From Thermoplasmata archaeon (lineage in GTDB: Archaea; Thermoplasmatota; Thermoplasmata; Lutacidiplasmatales; UBA184), in contig DASPVQ010000003.1 in the NCBI GenBank assembly GCA_035622275.1, positions 1 to 48,800 on the forward strand: 48,800 nucleotides of DNA, written 5' to 3'. The stretch's first letter is position 1. Every line of letters begins with the position of its first letter. The notes beneath the pieces are model-generated. The model did no database searches and was not told the DNA's origin. It saw only the letters and a list, made by a program, of their open reading frames with translations. Positions 1 through 7,482 of this stretch are shown here, one piece after another. The translations under genes were made by a program, and so were the position numbers.

Positions 1-365
1 CGACGTCCGGTCGGACCGCACGCTCCGCCGGATCATCCGGCAAGCGGGGAGGCTGGCGCGATGGGTGGGGCCGAACCTCGGGCCGCGCACCCGACGCGGT
101 GCCCTGCGCCGATGTTCCAGCTGGCCGCGACCACGGTCATCGCGGTGCTCCCCCTCGTGCCCTCGGTGGAAGAACGGGAGCACCTCTCCTCTGTCTGCGC
201 GTCGACGCCGAAGGAGCCGGGCTCGCTGGGAGTAGCGGCGAAGGGGGGAAAGTGGAGGCTGCAATGCCCATTCCACCTGGGGCGGGAAGGAGATCCCGGG
301 CGACTCGAGCCGTGGGTCGATGATGCGCGACGATTATGTCGGCGAGTCGGATATCTCCGGCGACG
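1..365. other. Left-edge region without a supported gene
   Basis: Several overlapping open frames exist here on both strands, but their translations are Arg/Pro/Ser-rich and show no recognisable domain, as expected of chance frames in GC-rich DNA. The only signal seen is a TATA-like box near 333-339 that fits the small gene beginning at 366. The 3' end of a gene lying left of the window could be included, but nothing supports one. Confidence 0.5.
333..339 (+). promoter_or_regulatory. Putative archaeal TATA box for the small membrane protein gene
   Basis: The AT-rich ATTATGT stands out in GC-rich DNA and lies about 30 bp before the ATG at 366. This is the spacing expected for a leaderless archaeal transcript, and it favours 366 over the upstream in-frame start at 336. 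Confidence 0.4.
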
Positions 366-647
366 ATGGAGCCGGGTCGTGACGGCATCGCATCGCAACT
401 CGCGAAGACGCGGCGGGACCTTCGTCTGAGCCTCTACATCCTCGTCGTGGGACTCCTCGTAATCTCGGTCGCCGTCGCGCTGGAAATGACGGGCGGCAGT
501 GACACCGCAATCGCGCCGGGCGCGTATCTCTCGCTGATCACGGTGATCCTCTACAACGGCGGGGGCACCGCCGCCTTGGCGGGTGCGCTCTTCGCCTTCC
601 ACAACTGGCAGATCCTGGAGCGTGCCCAGACCATCGTGGCGCCCTAA
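366..647 (+). CDS. Small two-helix membrane protein, unknown function
   Basis: This is a predicted 93-residue protein that I do not recognise. A short charged N-terminus (residues 1-19, rich in Arg, Lys and Asp) is followed by a hydrophobic helix (LYILVVGLLVISVAVAL), a short loop with Gly, Ser and Asp, and a second hydrophobic stretch (about residues 45-75) ending near FHNWQILERAQ. Two membrane passes are therefore likely, with a short tail. The ATG at 366 was chosen over 336 because a TATA-like box sits about 30 bp upstream of it. It converges with the DUF1801 gene, and no operon partner is visible. Function cannot be inferred from context. Confidence 0.55.
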   Translation: MEPGRDGIASQLAKTRRDLRLSLYILVVGLLVISVAVALEMTGGSDTAIAPGAYLSLITVILYNGGGTAALAGALFAFHNWQILERAQTIVAP

Positions 648-730
648 AGGTGACCTGGCGCCCGTCGCCAGTCCGCAGCGCCCCGACCTGCTACGAGGCG
701 CAGCGCGTCCTCGGCGGGGTCTGCCGCTGC

Positions 731-1186
731 TCAGGTGAGTGCGCGCTTCAGGAGCGCGGCGATCCTCGCTTCTTCGGCGGGAGAGAGCGCGGTGAGCGCG
801 AAGGCGGTCGGCCACATCTTGTCCTCGTCCAAGTTCGCCTCGTCGCTGAATCCGAGCGTGGCGTAGCGAGTTTTGAACTTACCCGCGGCCTGGAAGAAGC
901 AGAGTATCTGTCCGTTCTTCGAATACGCCGGCATCCCGTACCACGTCCGGGCCGAGAGATCGGGGGCGTGGGCACGGACCAGGGCATGGAGCCGTTCGGC
1001 GAGGTCGCGATCCCCGGGAGCCATCGTGGCGATCTTCGCGAGCACTTCGGCCTCTCCGGTCGTTGCCCCCGCCGGCGCACGAGATCGTAGCTCACGGGCG
1101 CGTTCTTTCATCGCCGCGAGTTCTTCGCTGGTGAACCTGGCGCCCGACCTCGCCCCCGGCTTTCTCGCGCTCTTCTTCGCGGCCAT
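731..1186 (-). CDS. DUF1801 (YdhG-like) protein
   Basis: This is a 151-residue soluble protein of the DUF1801 family, a small alpha/beta fold related to bacterial YdhG-type proteins of poorly defined role. The diagnostic part is the C-terminal half: a GMPAYSKNGQILCFFQAAGKFKT segment typical of the family (key residues Gly-Met-Pro, Tyr, Phe-Phe, Lys), then a Phe-rich strand and a closing helix, AEEARIAALLKRAL. The N-terminal 25 residues are Lys/Ala/Arg-rich. The ATG at 1186 is preferred to the start at 1249 because a CATAAC box (GTTATG on the coding strand) lies about 28 bp upstream. It stands alone, convergent to the gene at 366 and divergent from the cyclase gene. The family call is fairly secure; function is unknown. 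Confidence 0.72.
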   Translation of the reverse strand: MAAKKSARKPGARSGARFTSEELAAMKERARELRSRAPAGATTGEAEVLAKIATMAPGDRDLAERLHALVRAHAPDLSARTWYGMPAYSKNGQILCFFQAAGKFKTRYATLGFSDEANLDEDKMWPTAFALTALSPAEEARIAALLKRALT

Positions 1187-1210
1187 CGCGCAAGCGAGCC
1201 CGGCGGCACC

Positions 1211-1216
1211 CATAAC
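1211..1216 (-). promoter_or_regulatory. Putative TATA box of the DUF1801 gene
   Basis: The coding-strand sequence GTTATG lies about 28 bp upstream of the ATG at 1186, fitting leaderless transcription and deciding between two candidate starts. Confidence 0.3.
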
Positions 1217-1315
1217 GGCCTCGACCGTCGGCGGTTCATGTCGGTTCATCGGGTCGTCGTGGGCGGGGTTTCGGCCCCGGCGGAGGGCCCATCGAACGCA
1301 ACCGGGCGCCCAAGG

Positions 1316-1325
1316 TCTAATCTAA
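1316..1325 (+). promoter_or_regulatory. Putative TATA box of the cyclase-TPR gene
   Basis: TCTAATCTAA lies about 30 bp ahead of the ATG at 1351 in otherwise GC-rich DNA, consistent with a leaderless archaeal promoter. Confidence 0.4.
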
Positions 1326-1350
1326 GACGACTCGATTTCGGCGGTCGACG

Positions 1351-3453
1351 ATGTCGCGGCGGCTCGCCGCCATCATGTTCACGGACGTCGCTGGGTATAC
1401 TCAGCTCGCCCAGACCGACGAAGCCGGTGCCCTTCGGCTTCTCGAGGAACAGGAGCGCGTCGCCCGGCCGCTCCTCGCGACCCACCGCGGCCGGAAGGTG
1501 AAGTCGATGGGGGACGGGCTCTTGCTCGAGTTCCCGAACGCGCTGGACGCCGTCGAGTTCGGCGTCGGATTTCAGCGAGCCCTCCACGAGCGGAACGCGC
1601 GGACGGGCGCTCTCCCGCTGCGCCTCCGCGTCGGGATCCACCTCGGTGACGTCCAGGCCAAGGGCGCGGACATCCTCGGAGACGCGGTCAACGTCGCCTC
1701 CCGGGTCGAGCCGCTCGCGGACCCCGGGGGCGTCGCGCTCTCCGTGCAGGTCTATGATCAGGTCCACCGCAAGGCGAACTGCACCTTCGAGCGGCTGGGT
1801 CCGCGCAAGCTCGAAGGGGTCGTCGAACCGATCGAGATCTACCGGGTCGCGTTTCCGTGGTCGCCGCCGGCGAACGTCGTGCTCCCGTCGGTCGTGCCCC
1901 GGGTGGCGGTCCTTCCGCTGGCGAACATCAGCCCGGATCCGCACGACGAGTACTTCGCCGACGGCCTGACCGAAGAACTGATCTCCGTCCTCTCGCGGAT
2001 CGGCGGGCTCCGCGTCCTCGCTCGGACGTCGGTGAACCAGTACAAGGGCACCTCGAAGCCGATCTCGGTGATCGGGGCGGAGCTGGGCGCCCAGGCGGTG
2101 CTCGAGGGAAGCGTCCGCAAGGACGGTGACCAGCTTCGCATCACGATGCAGCTCATCGACGCCGACACCCAGGAGCACCGGTGGGCGCAGACCTACGATC
2201 GGCGGCTGGAGAACGTCTTTGCGATCCAGGCCGAGGTGGCCGAACGGACCGCCGAGGCGCTCAAGGTCCAGCTCCTGAGCTCGGAGCGCAAGGCGATCGA
2301 GGAACAACCCACCGCGAACTTCCGCGCGTACGAGCTCTACTTGCGGGGCGTGCGCGCCGCGCAGACGGCGCTCGGGGGCATGGCCAGCGCCGAGGGAGCC
2401 CGGGCGGATCGCGCGGCGGAGGAGTACTTCGAAGCCGCGATCCGAGAGGATCCCGCGTTCTCGGCCGCCTACTCTCATCTGGCAAATCACCTGATCGCCG
2501 CCAGCGGCGAGACGCGTCCCGCCCGCCTCGCACTCGCGCGGGCCCGGGTCCTCACCCTCCACGCGCTCGAGCTGCATCCGAGCTCGTCCGACGCGCATAC
2601 GGCCCAGGGGAACCTGGCGATGCAGGCCGACCACGACTGGCCCCGGGCCGAGGCGGAGTTCCAGCAGGCGATCGCGCTCAACTCGAGCAGCTCCGCGGCC
2701 CACGTGTGGTACGGCCACCTCCTCACCGTGCTCCAACGGTACCGGGAGGCCGACAAGCAGTTCGCCGCCGCGATCGAGCTCGATCCGCTCTGGTTCTATC
2801 CTCAGTTCCTGCGCGCGTGGAACCAGGCGTACGCGGCCGACTACGAGCGCTTCCTCGCGCTGAGCGAGAAGCTCCTGGCCGACTTCGGGGACCGTCAGTG
2901 GTCGCGCGGTACGCTGGCCTGGGCCTACGCCTTCGCGGGGCGCGTGCAGGAGGCGGTCCGGCTCTTGAAGCCCCTCGTCACGCCCTTCGGCCTCCCGCTG
3001 CGGCACATCCAAGGCGAGCTGAACGCGTTCCTCGGGAGGCCGCAGCAGCTGCGGTCCTGGCTCGCCACGCTGGAACGGAACACGAGCGCGAGCGGCCCGA
3101 GCCCGGTGCTGGTGGCCTCCGCCTACGGGATGTGCGGCGAACGGGAGAAAGCGCTGGGCCTCCTGGAGCGAGATTGCGCCACCGGCGAGGGCTTCCTCTG
3201 GAACCATTACCAGTGGGTCGGCTTCGATCGGGTTCGCGATGACCCCCGGTTCGCGGCCCTGGTGCGGGCGATGGGTCTGCCTCCCGGGCTCACCCGTCCG
3301 CTCTGGGACGGACGTGGCCCCTTCCCGGCGGCGGTTTCCGGAGGAGAGTGCCCAACGACCCCTCGCCAGGGTGGGCGAGCGATGCGACCATCGCGGCGAG
3401 CCGCCCCGCGGCGTTTCAGGACCCCCCGGCAAGCCAGAAAGCGCCCCCGGTGA
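1351..3453 (+). CDS. Class III adenylate/guanylate cyclase with TolB-like and TPR regions
   Basis: The protein has 700 residues. Residues 1-165 form a class III nucleotide cyclase domain. Metal-binding Asp12 lies in FTDVAGYT and Asp55 in KSMGDG. Lys51 sits where adenine-selective cyclases carry Lys, and GDAVNVASRVE carries the transition-state Asn and Arg, so cAMP synthesis is the likely reaction. Residues about 185-310 (VAVLPLANISP, FADGLTEELISVLSRI, VLEGSVRKDGDQLRI) match the TolB/FlgO-like module often joined to these cyclases in bacteria. Residues about 320-640 are TPR-like helical repeats (SDAHTAQGNLAMQADHDW, SSAAHVWYGHLL). The last 50 residues are Arg/Pro-rich and may be disordered. No membrane helix or signal peptide is seen, so it should be cytoplasmic. 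This architecture is common in bacteria and seems unusual in an archaeon, so horizontal transfer is plausible. The VOC gene follows 10 bp downstream. Confidence 0.88.
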   Translation: MSRRLAAIMFTDVAGYTQLAQTDEAGALRLLEEQERVARPLLATHRGRKVKSMGDGLLLEFPNALDAVEFGVGFQRALHERNARTGALPLRLRVGIHLGDVQAKGADILGDAVNVASRVEPLADPGGVALSVQVYDQVHRKANCTFERLGPRKLEGVVEPIEIYRVAFPWSPPANVVLPSVVPRVAVLPLANISPDPHDEYFADGLTEELISVLSRIGGLRVLARTSVNQYKGTSKPISVIGAELGAQAVLEGSVRKDGDQLRITMQLIDADTQEHRWAQTYDRRLENVFAIQAEVAERTAEALKVQLLSSERKAIEEQPTANFRAYELYLRGVRAAQTALGGMASAEGARADRAAEEYFEAAIREDPAFSAAYSHLANHLIAASGETRPARLALARARVLTLHALELHPSSSDAHTAQGNLAMQADHDWPRAEAEFQQAIALNSSSSAAHVWYGHLLTVLQRYREADKQFAAAIELDPLWFYPQFLRAWNQAYAADYERFLALSEKLLADFGDRQWSRGTLAWAYAFAGRVQEAVRLLKPLVTPFGLPLRHIQGELNAFLGRPQQLRSWLATLERNTSASGPSPVLVASAYGMCGEREKALGLLERDCATGEGFLWNHYQWVGFDRVRDDPRFAALVRAMGLPPGLTRPLWDGRGPFPAAVSGGECPTTPRQGGRAMRPSRRAAPRRFRTPRQARKRPR

Positions 3454-3463
3454 TAGTCCGGGC

Positions 3464-3835
3464 ATGGATCCCATGATGAAGCCGAAGTTGGCGCCGTACC
3501 TCGTCGCGCGGGATGCTGCCGGGCTCGCCACGTTCATCGAGAAGGGCCTCGGCGGCCTGCGGGGCTTCCAAGAGCTCGACGCGAGCGGCAAGTTCCAGCA
3601 TCTCGAGATGAAGGTGGCGGATGCGGTCGTGATGCTGGCCGACGCGCCGAGCGGTCGACCGCCGTTCCCCGCGATGCTCCACCTGTACGTGGCGGACGCC
3701 GACGCGGCGTTCCAGCGGGCACTGAAGGCCGGGGCCCTCAGCGTGCGGGAACCGAGCGACATGCCCGACGGGCGTCGCGGCGGGGTCCGCGATCTCTGGG
3801 GCAACGAGTGGTGGTTCACCCAGCCGAAAGCCTGA
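3464..3835 (+). CDS. VOC (glyoxalase/bleomycin-resistance) family protein
   Basis: The start at ATG 3464 gives 123 residues, the length of a single two-module VOC domain protein. The pattern is typical: an N-terminal strand (KPKLAPYLVARDAAGLATFIEKGLG), HLEMKVADAVVMLAD, MLHLYVADADAAFQRALKAGA, and the C-terminal DLWGNEWWF, where family members read D-P-x-G-N-x-W. This subgroup resembles the PhnB-like proteins that bind or modify small molecules; the substrate is unknown. Candidate metal ligands are the His in the FQHLEM and MLHLYV strands, but the set is not clearly complete. An upstream in-frame start at 3239 would overlap the cyclase gene by 215 bp and adds only low-complexity sequence. Translation may be coupled to the cyclase 10 bp upstream. 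Confidence 0.8.
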   Translation: MDPMMKPKLAPYLVARDAAGLATFIEKGLGGLRGFQELDASGKFQHLEMKVADAVVMLADAPSGRPPFPAMLHLYVADADAAFQRALKAGALSVREPSDMPDGRRGGVRDLWGNEWWFTQPKA

Positions 3836-3970
3836 GCCGCCGTCACCCGGCCCGCGCCCGCCCTCGTCGCGTGGGTGGGGTCGTGCGGGGCCAAGGCCAG
3901 GTAAGCACCTTTCCTGCGGCGGACGTCCCGATTAAGTAGCGTCCGACCCCATCGCACGTTCGAGGGCGCG

Positions 3971-4546
3971 ATGCCGCGCGTGGGGATCGTTCTGGGAAGC
4001 ACCCGGCCCGGACGGGTCGGGGAGGCGGTGGCGCGCTGGGTGCTCGAGATCGCCCGAAAGCGGACCGACGCGGAGTTCGAGCTCGTCGACCTCAAGGACG
4101 TCAACCTCCCGCTGCTGGACGAGGCGGTCCCACCCTCGGCGGGGAAGTACGCCCAGCCGCACACCCAGGACTGGTCGAAGGTCATCGGCTCCTTCGACGC
4201 ATTCGTCTTCGTGACCCCGGAGTACAACCACAGCGTGCCGGCGGGGCTGAAGAACGCGATCGACTACCTGTTCGCCGAGTGGAACCACAAGGCGGCGGGC
4301 TTCGTGAGCTACGGCAGCTCGGGAGGCGTGCGAGCCGTCGAGCATCTCCGCCTCATCCTGGCGGAGGTCATGGTGGCGACCGTCCGAATGCAGGTCCCGC
4401 TCCCGATCTCCACCGACTTCGAGAACTTCCGGGTGTTCAAGCCGCTGCCCATCCGAGAGCCGCAGCTCAACACGATGCTCGACCAGCTGATCGCCTGGGC
4501 GAACGCGCTGCGTCCCGTCCGGGAGCATCCACCGCCGAGGCGCTGA
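3971..4546 (+). CDS. NAD(P)H-dependent FMN reductase (flavodoxin-like fold)
   Basis: The protein has 191 residues, the usual length of the NADPH-dependent FMN reductase family (chromate/azo/quinone reductases). GSTRPGR (residues 9-15) is the phosphate-binding loop for FMN. FVTPEYNHSVPAGLKNAID is the hallmark second flavin-binding segment, and VSYGSSGGVRAVEHLR lines the isoalloxazine site. Enzymes of this family pass two electrons from NAD(P)H through FMN to quinones, metals or azo compounds; the natural acceptor here is unknown. It is cytoplasmic. A TATA-like CGATTAAGTAG lies near 3929-3939, leaving roughly a ten-base leader. The gene converges on the pirin gene with a 7 bp gap. Pirin and flavin reductase genes together would fit an oxidative-stress role, but that is inference. 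Confidence 0.88.
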   Translation: MPRVGIVLGSTRPGRVGEAVARWVLEIARKRTDAEFELVDLKDVNLPLLDEAVPPSAGKYAQPHTQDWSKVIGSFDAFVFVTPEYNHSVPAGLKNAIDYLFAEWNHKAAGFVSYGSSGGVRAVEHLRLILAEVMVATVRMQVPLPISTDFENFRVFKPLPIREPQLNTMLDQLIAWANALRPVREHPPPRR

Positions 4547-4553
4547 GCTCGCC

Positions 4554-5261
4554 TCAGCCGGGCGCGGGAGCGGTGGCGACGAGGGCGCGCAGGCCCGGCG
4601 TGCCCTGCAGCGCGAAACCGGACGTCCGTTCGATGAGCACGGCCTCGCCGACCTCGATCGGCTGGGCGTCGACGGCGCCCCGGCCCGCCAGGACGTAGAC
4701 GATCCCTCGGCGGGCCCGCCCGACCCGCAGGAACGCCGTTCCTCGCTCCGCGAACTGGATCTCCTTTGCCTCCAGCCCCGCCGACGAAGTGACCGGGGTC
4801 CCTGGACCCACGAGCGGACGGATGCGGGCGCCCTCCGCCTGGACCGGGGACAGGGCGGGGAGCGCGGACTGCAGCCGGTTCTCGCCCTTCGTCCCACCGC
4901 TCAGCGCGAGCACCAGCGAGAACCAGCGGATCGAACTGCCTTTCCCGGGGCTGATCCGGTGCGCCGTCTTGTCGTAGACCGTGAACAGTCGCACCGAGCC
5001 GGGACGCATCGACTCGGGCGGGCCGCCCTCGAGTTGGTACGACGCGAATCCCTCGAGCACGTAGGTGAGCACCTCCTCCTGCTCGTGACTGTGGGCCGGG
5101 TACTGCCGGGCGCCCGCCGCCATCGACTCCACGGCGCGGACGTACGGCGGCCACACGTCGACCTTGGCGCTCGGGATGATCCGGCGGACCGTCGCGACCT
5201 TCGCCGCCACCTCGCCCGAAACCCACTGGAGCGATGGACCTGTCCCGACGGGCGCGGCCAC
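4554..5261 (-). CDS. Pirin family protein (bicupin)
   Basis: This is a 235-residue bicupin of the pirin family. The first cupin carries AHSHEQEEVLTYVLEG, equivalent to the family's HPHRGFETVTYVLEG metal site (two His and a Glu), followed by the usual GSVRLFTVYDKTAHRISPG strands and RWFSLVL. The second half, EIQFAERGTAFLRVGR through LIERTSGFALQG, is the partner cupin with few metal ligands, as in other pirins. Bacterial and archaeal pirins bind iron, and some act as quercetinases or redox-sensing cofactors; which applies here cannot be told. The start is GTG at 5261, chosen because AATCTTATG (coding strand, 5288-5296) lies about 30 bp upstream, giving a leaderless transcript. Confidence 0.82.
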   Translation of the reverse strand: MAAPVGTGPSLQWVSGEVAAKVATVRRIIPSAKVDVWPPYVRAVESMAAGARQYPAHSHEQEEVLTYVLEGFASYQLEGGPPESMRPGSVRLFTVYDKTAHRISPGKGSSIRWFSLVLALSGGTKGENRLQSALPALSPVQAEGARIRPLVGPGTPVTSSAGLEAKEIQFAERGTAFLRVGRARRGIVYVLAGRGAVDAQPIEVGEAVLIERTSGFALQGTPGLRALVATAPAPG

Positions 5262-5287
5262 GGTGGCCGTCCACCCGCGTCCGGGCT

Positions 5288-5296
5288 CATAAGATT
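5288..5296 (-). promoter_or_regulatory. Putative TATA box of the pirin gene
   Basis: The coding-strand AATCTTATG lies about 30 bp upstream of the GTG at 5261 and supports that GTG as a leaderless start. Confidence 0.4.
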
Positions 5297-5315
5297 GCCA
5301 CGGCGCCCGGACGCT

Positions 5316-5990
5316 TCAGACGGGCGCGGCGTAGCGGACGACCGGGTTGTCGATGTACTCGAGGACCTTGGGCACGCCCGCCTCGAGCGCGATGTGTCGG
5401 GCCTCGCGCAGGAGCTCGGTGCGATCGGCCGCCTCGGCCGCCGGGATCTCCGAGATGTGGACGGTCACCGGTCTCGCGTGCCGATCGAACGCGGCGAGGA
5501 AGCCACGACACTCCGGGAAGCCGAGCTGGAAGAGCCGGAGCTGGAGCTCGACGTCGGGTGGGACCGGGTCGGCCCGGTAGCTCTTCATCTCGAAGAAGCG
5601 AGCGCGGCCGTCCCAGTAGTCGGGCTGGGCGTAGATGCCCGCGTCCTCGCCGATGAGGATGAGGCGGCTGCGGGGCCGGGGGAGGCCCATGAGCTCGCTG
5701 CCACGGAACGCTCGAAGGACCCCCGCGATCTCCTCCAGCTGGCGTGCGCGGTCCGTGGGCGGGAGCGACACCGCCGCCTCCTCGATCGCGCGGTCGAGCT
5801 CCTCCGCGCTGAACCGGTCCATCGCCGCAAGGGAGGGACGGCGGCCCATCCGGAACTCATGACTGAAGCGGGAGAGGGCGCCGTCGATCGCCTTGCCGAC
5901 CGCCATCGCGATCTCGTCGCGTTCGGTCACCGGTCGCGGAAAGAGCGCGCGGACGATCTCGTGGCTCGCGACGGTACGAACGGTGGTCAC
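5316..5990 (-). CDS. PD-(D/E)XK nuclease-like protein
   Basis: The protein has 224 residues if begun at the GTG at 5990, which has a GGGAGGG ribosome-binding sequence just upstream. The longer frame to 6311 adds only low-complexity sequence. Residues 1-100 are helical (DEIAMAVGKAIDGALSRF, AEELDRAIEEAAVSL). The core has Pro123-Asp124 in AQPDYWDGRA, Glu134-x-Lys136 in RFFEMKSY and Gln150 in VELQLRLFQLGF. That spacing fits a complete PD-(D/E)XK active site with the downstream Q motif seen in RecB- and Cas4-type nucleases. No Fe-S cysteines and no helicase domain are present. I do not recognise the specific family. Neighbours (pirin, glycosyltransferase) do not suggest a defence island. A DNA repair or processing role is inferred from the motif only. 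Confidence 0.62.
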   Translation of the reverse strand: MTTVRTVASHEIVRALFPRPVTERDEIAMAVGKAIDGALSRFSHEFRMGRRPSLAAMDRFSAEELDRAIEEAAVSLPPTDRARQLEEIAGVLRAFRGSELMGLPRPRSRLILIGEDAGIYAQPDYWDGRARFFEMKSYRADPVPPDVELQLRLFQLGFPECRGFLAAFDRHARPVTVHISEIPAAEAADRTELLREARHIALEAGVPKVLEYIDNPVVRYAAPV

Positions 5991-6131
5991 GCCGGTCCCT
6001 CCCTCGCGGTGCCACCCGGCACTTGGACCAAGGTTCAAAGGCTCATGGGGGCAGACCGGGTGGTACGCGATGCCCCGGCGGGGAGGGCCGCTGCGGCTCG
6101 GCCCCCGGCGCCTCGGGGCCGCTGCCGTCAC

Positions 6132-6139
6132 GCATATAG
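6132..6139 (+). promoter_or_regulatory. Putative TATA box upstream of the glycan island
   Basis: GCATATAG is a strong TATA-like match, but it lies about 115 bp before the GTG at 6250. If used, it gives a leader of roughly 85-90 bases. The leader ends in GGAGGT (6236-6242), well placed for the GTG at 6250. Confidence 0.35.
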
Positions 6140-6249
6140 CCCATGGACGGCGTGGGTACGAGCGGTCGTCCCGGTGCGTCGGACCGTGGCGTTCCCGCTG
6201 ACGGGCTGTGCCCGGCTCGCGGCACGGCGATCGGTGCGGAGGTCGGGTG

Positions 6250-7419
6250 GTGAAGGTCGCGGTCGTGGTCCCCAGTTTCTCGCGCGTCCTCCCATCGGAT
6301 CCGGAGTGCATCGCGCGGGGCCTCGCCGAGGCCGGGGCCGAGGTCCACGTCTTTACGACCCGATCGTCCTCCGGACGGGACGCCGACTATCTCGGGCTGC
6401 CGGTCCGGGACCTGCGGGACTCGCCGTTCGAGATCCACTGGTGCCGCCACCTCGGCGTGGTCCGCCAGTTCGTCGTCTCCCTGCCGCCCTCGCCGCCCTT
6501 GGACTCCTCCTTCCAGGGCGCGATCATCTTCGAGGACTACCCGATGCTCTCGCGTCAAGCGGCCCGCCAGCTCGCCCACGCGTCGGTGCCGGTCGTGCTC
6601 GCGGTGGAGCGGTGCTACTATCCCTCGGACCGCCTCGCACGTTCCGCGCTGGGCTTCGTCGACCGGGCCCTCGCGCCCCGCCTCTGGCGTCGCGCGGAGG
6701 CGATCGCCTGCCACTCGCGGGAGTCGATGCGATTCTACACGAACCTGGGCGCGCCGCGCGAGCGGCTGGCGTACCTGCCCGGCTGCATCGATGCCGAGTA
6801 CTTCCGTCGCGAGAGCGCCCTCGCGAACGGCCATGTCCGCACGGCGCGGGATCCGCCCACGATCGTGTGCGTGGCCCGGTTGCATCCGTACAAGGGCATC
6901 CCCGTGCTGCTGGAGGCCGCCGCGGGCCTGCGGGCCCGGGGTCGGGACTTCCGCCTGCGGATCATCGGCCGCGGGCCGATGGAGGCGGAGTATCGGGGGT
7001 TGGCGACGCGGCTCGGCCTCGGCGCCTGGGTCAGCTTCGAGCCCACGCCGATCCCGAACCCCGCCATGCCGGCGGTGCTCGGTGCGGCCGACATCTACGT
7101 CCAGCCCAGCCTGATCGAGCCGTTCGGACGCGCCGCCGCGGAGGCGATGGCCTCGCGACTGCCGGTGGTGGCGTCCGCGGTCGGGGGCCTGCGCGACACG
7201 GTCTCCGACGGAGAGACCGGTGCGCTGGTCGCTCCGGGCGACGCGGGAGGCCTCGCCCGGGCGCTGGAGACCCTCGCCGAGGATCCCGAGCTCGCCCGGC
7301 GGATGGGGCGCAGCGGCCAAGCGCGGGCGATCGAGCGCCTCGACTATCGGCGGGTCGCGCGCTGGTACCTCGACCGGTTCTCGGGCCGGGGGCCGCGCGC
7401 TCCCGGGCTCGCGAGTTAG
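6250..7419 (+). CDS. Family 4 glycosyltransferase
   Basis: The protein has about 389 residues with a GT-B fold of the GT4 type. The N-terminal Rossmann half begins VKVAVVVPSFSRVLPSD. The C-terminal half holds the donor site: RLHPYKGIPVLLEAAAGL, then GRGPMEAEYRGLATRLGL, and the retaining-enzyme EX7E signature in LIEPFGRAAAEAMASRLP followed by VVASAVGGLRDTVSDGETG. It should transfer a sugar from a nucleotide donor at the cytoplasmic membrane face; the sugar is unknown. The GTG at 6250 is chosen because GGAGGT lies about 8 bases upstream and the Rossmann strand starts there; GTG 6247 is an alternative. It heads a pair with the polytopic gene 63 bp downstream and fits the glycan island that extends to 21.5 kb. 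Confidence 0.88.
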   Translation: MKVAVVVPSFSRVLPSDPECIARGLAEAGAEVHVFTTRSSSGRDADYLGLPVRDLRDSPFEIHWCRHLGVVRQFVVSLPPSPPLDSSFQGAIIFEDYPMLSRQAARQLAHASVPVVLAVERCYYPSDRLARSALGFVDRALAPRLWRRAEAIACHSRESMRFYTNLGAPRERLAYLPGCIDAEYFRRESALANGHVRTARDPPTIVCVARLHPYKGIPVLLEAAAGLRARGRDFRLRIIGRGPMEAEYRGLATRLGLGAWVSFEPTPIPNPAMPAVLGAADIYVQPSLIEPFGRAAAEAMASRLPVVASAVGGLRDTVSDGETGALVAPGDAGGLARALETLAEDPELARRMGRSGQARAIERLDYRRVARWYLDRFSGRGPRAPGLAS

Positions 7420-7482
7420 CCCGGGGATGACCGGAGCGCCGTTCGCGGGAGGCGAGCCCGACGGGTTCGGGGCCCGCGCGCC

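Noticed and set aside
61-429. 122-codon plus-strand frame at the left edge
   Set aside because: No domain, Arg-rich second half, and it overlaps the better supported gene at 366, which has a promoter-like box.
1246-4227. 993-codon minus-strand frame across the cyclase and VOC genes
   Set aside because: Low-complexity Arg/Pro/Gly sequence without motifs, antisense to two well supported genes.
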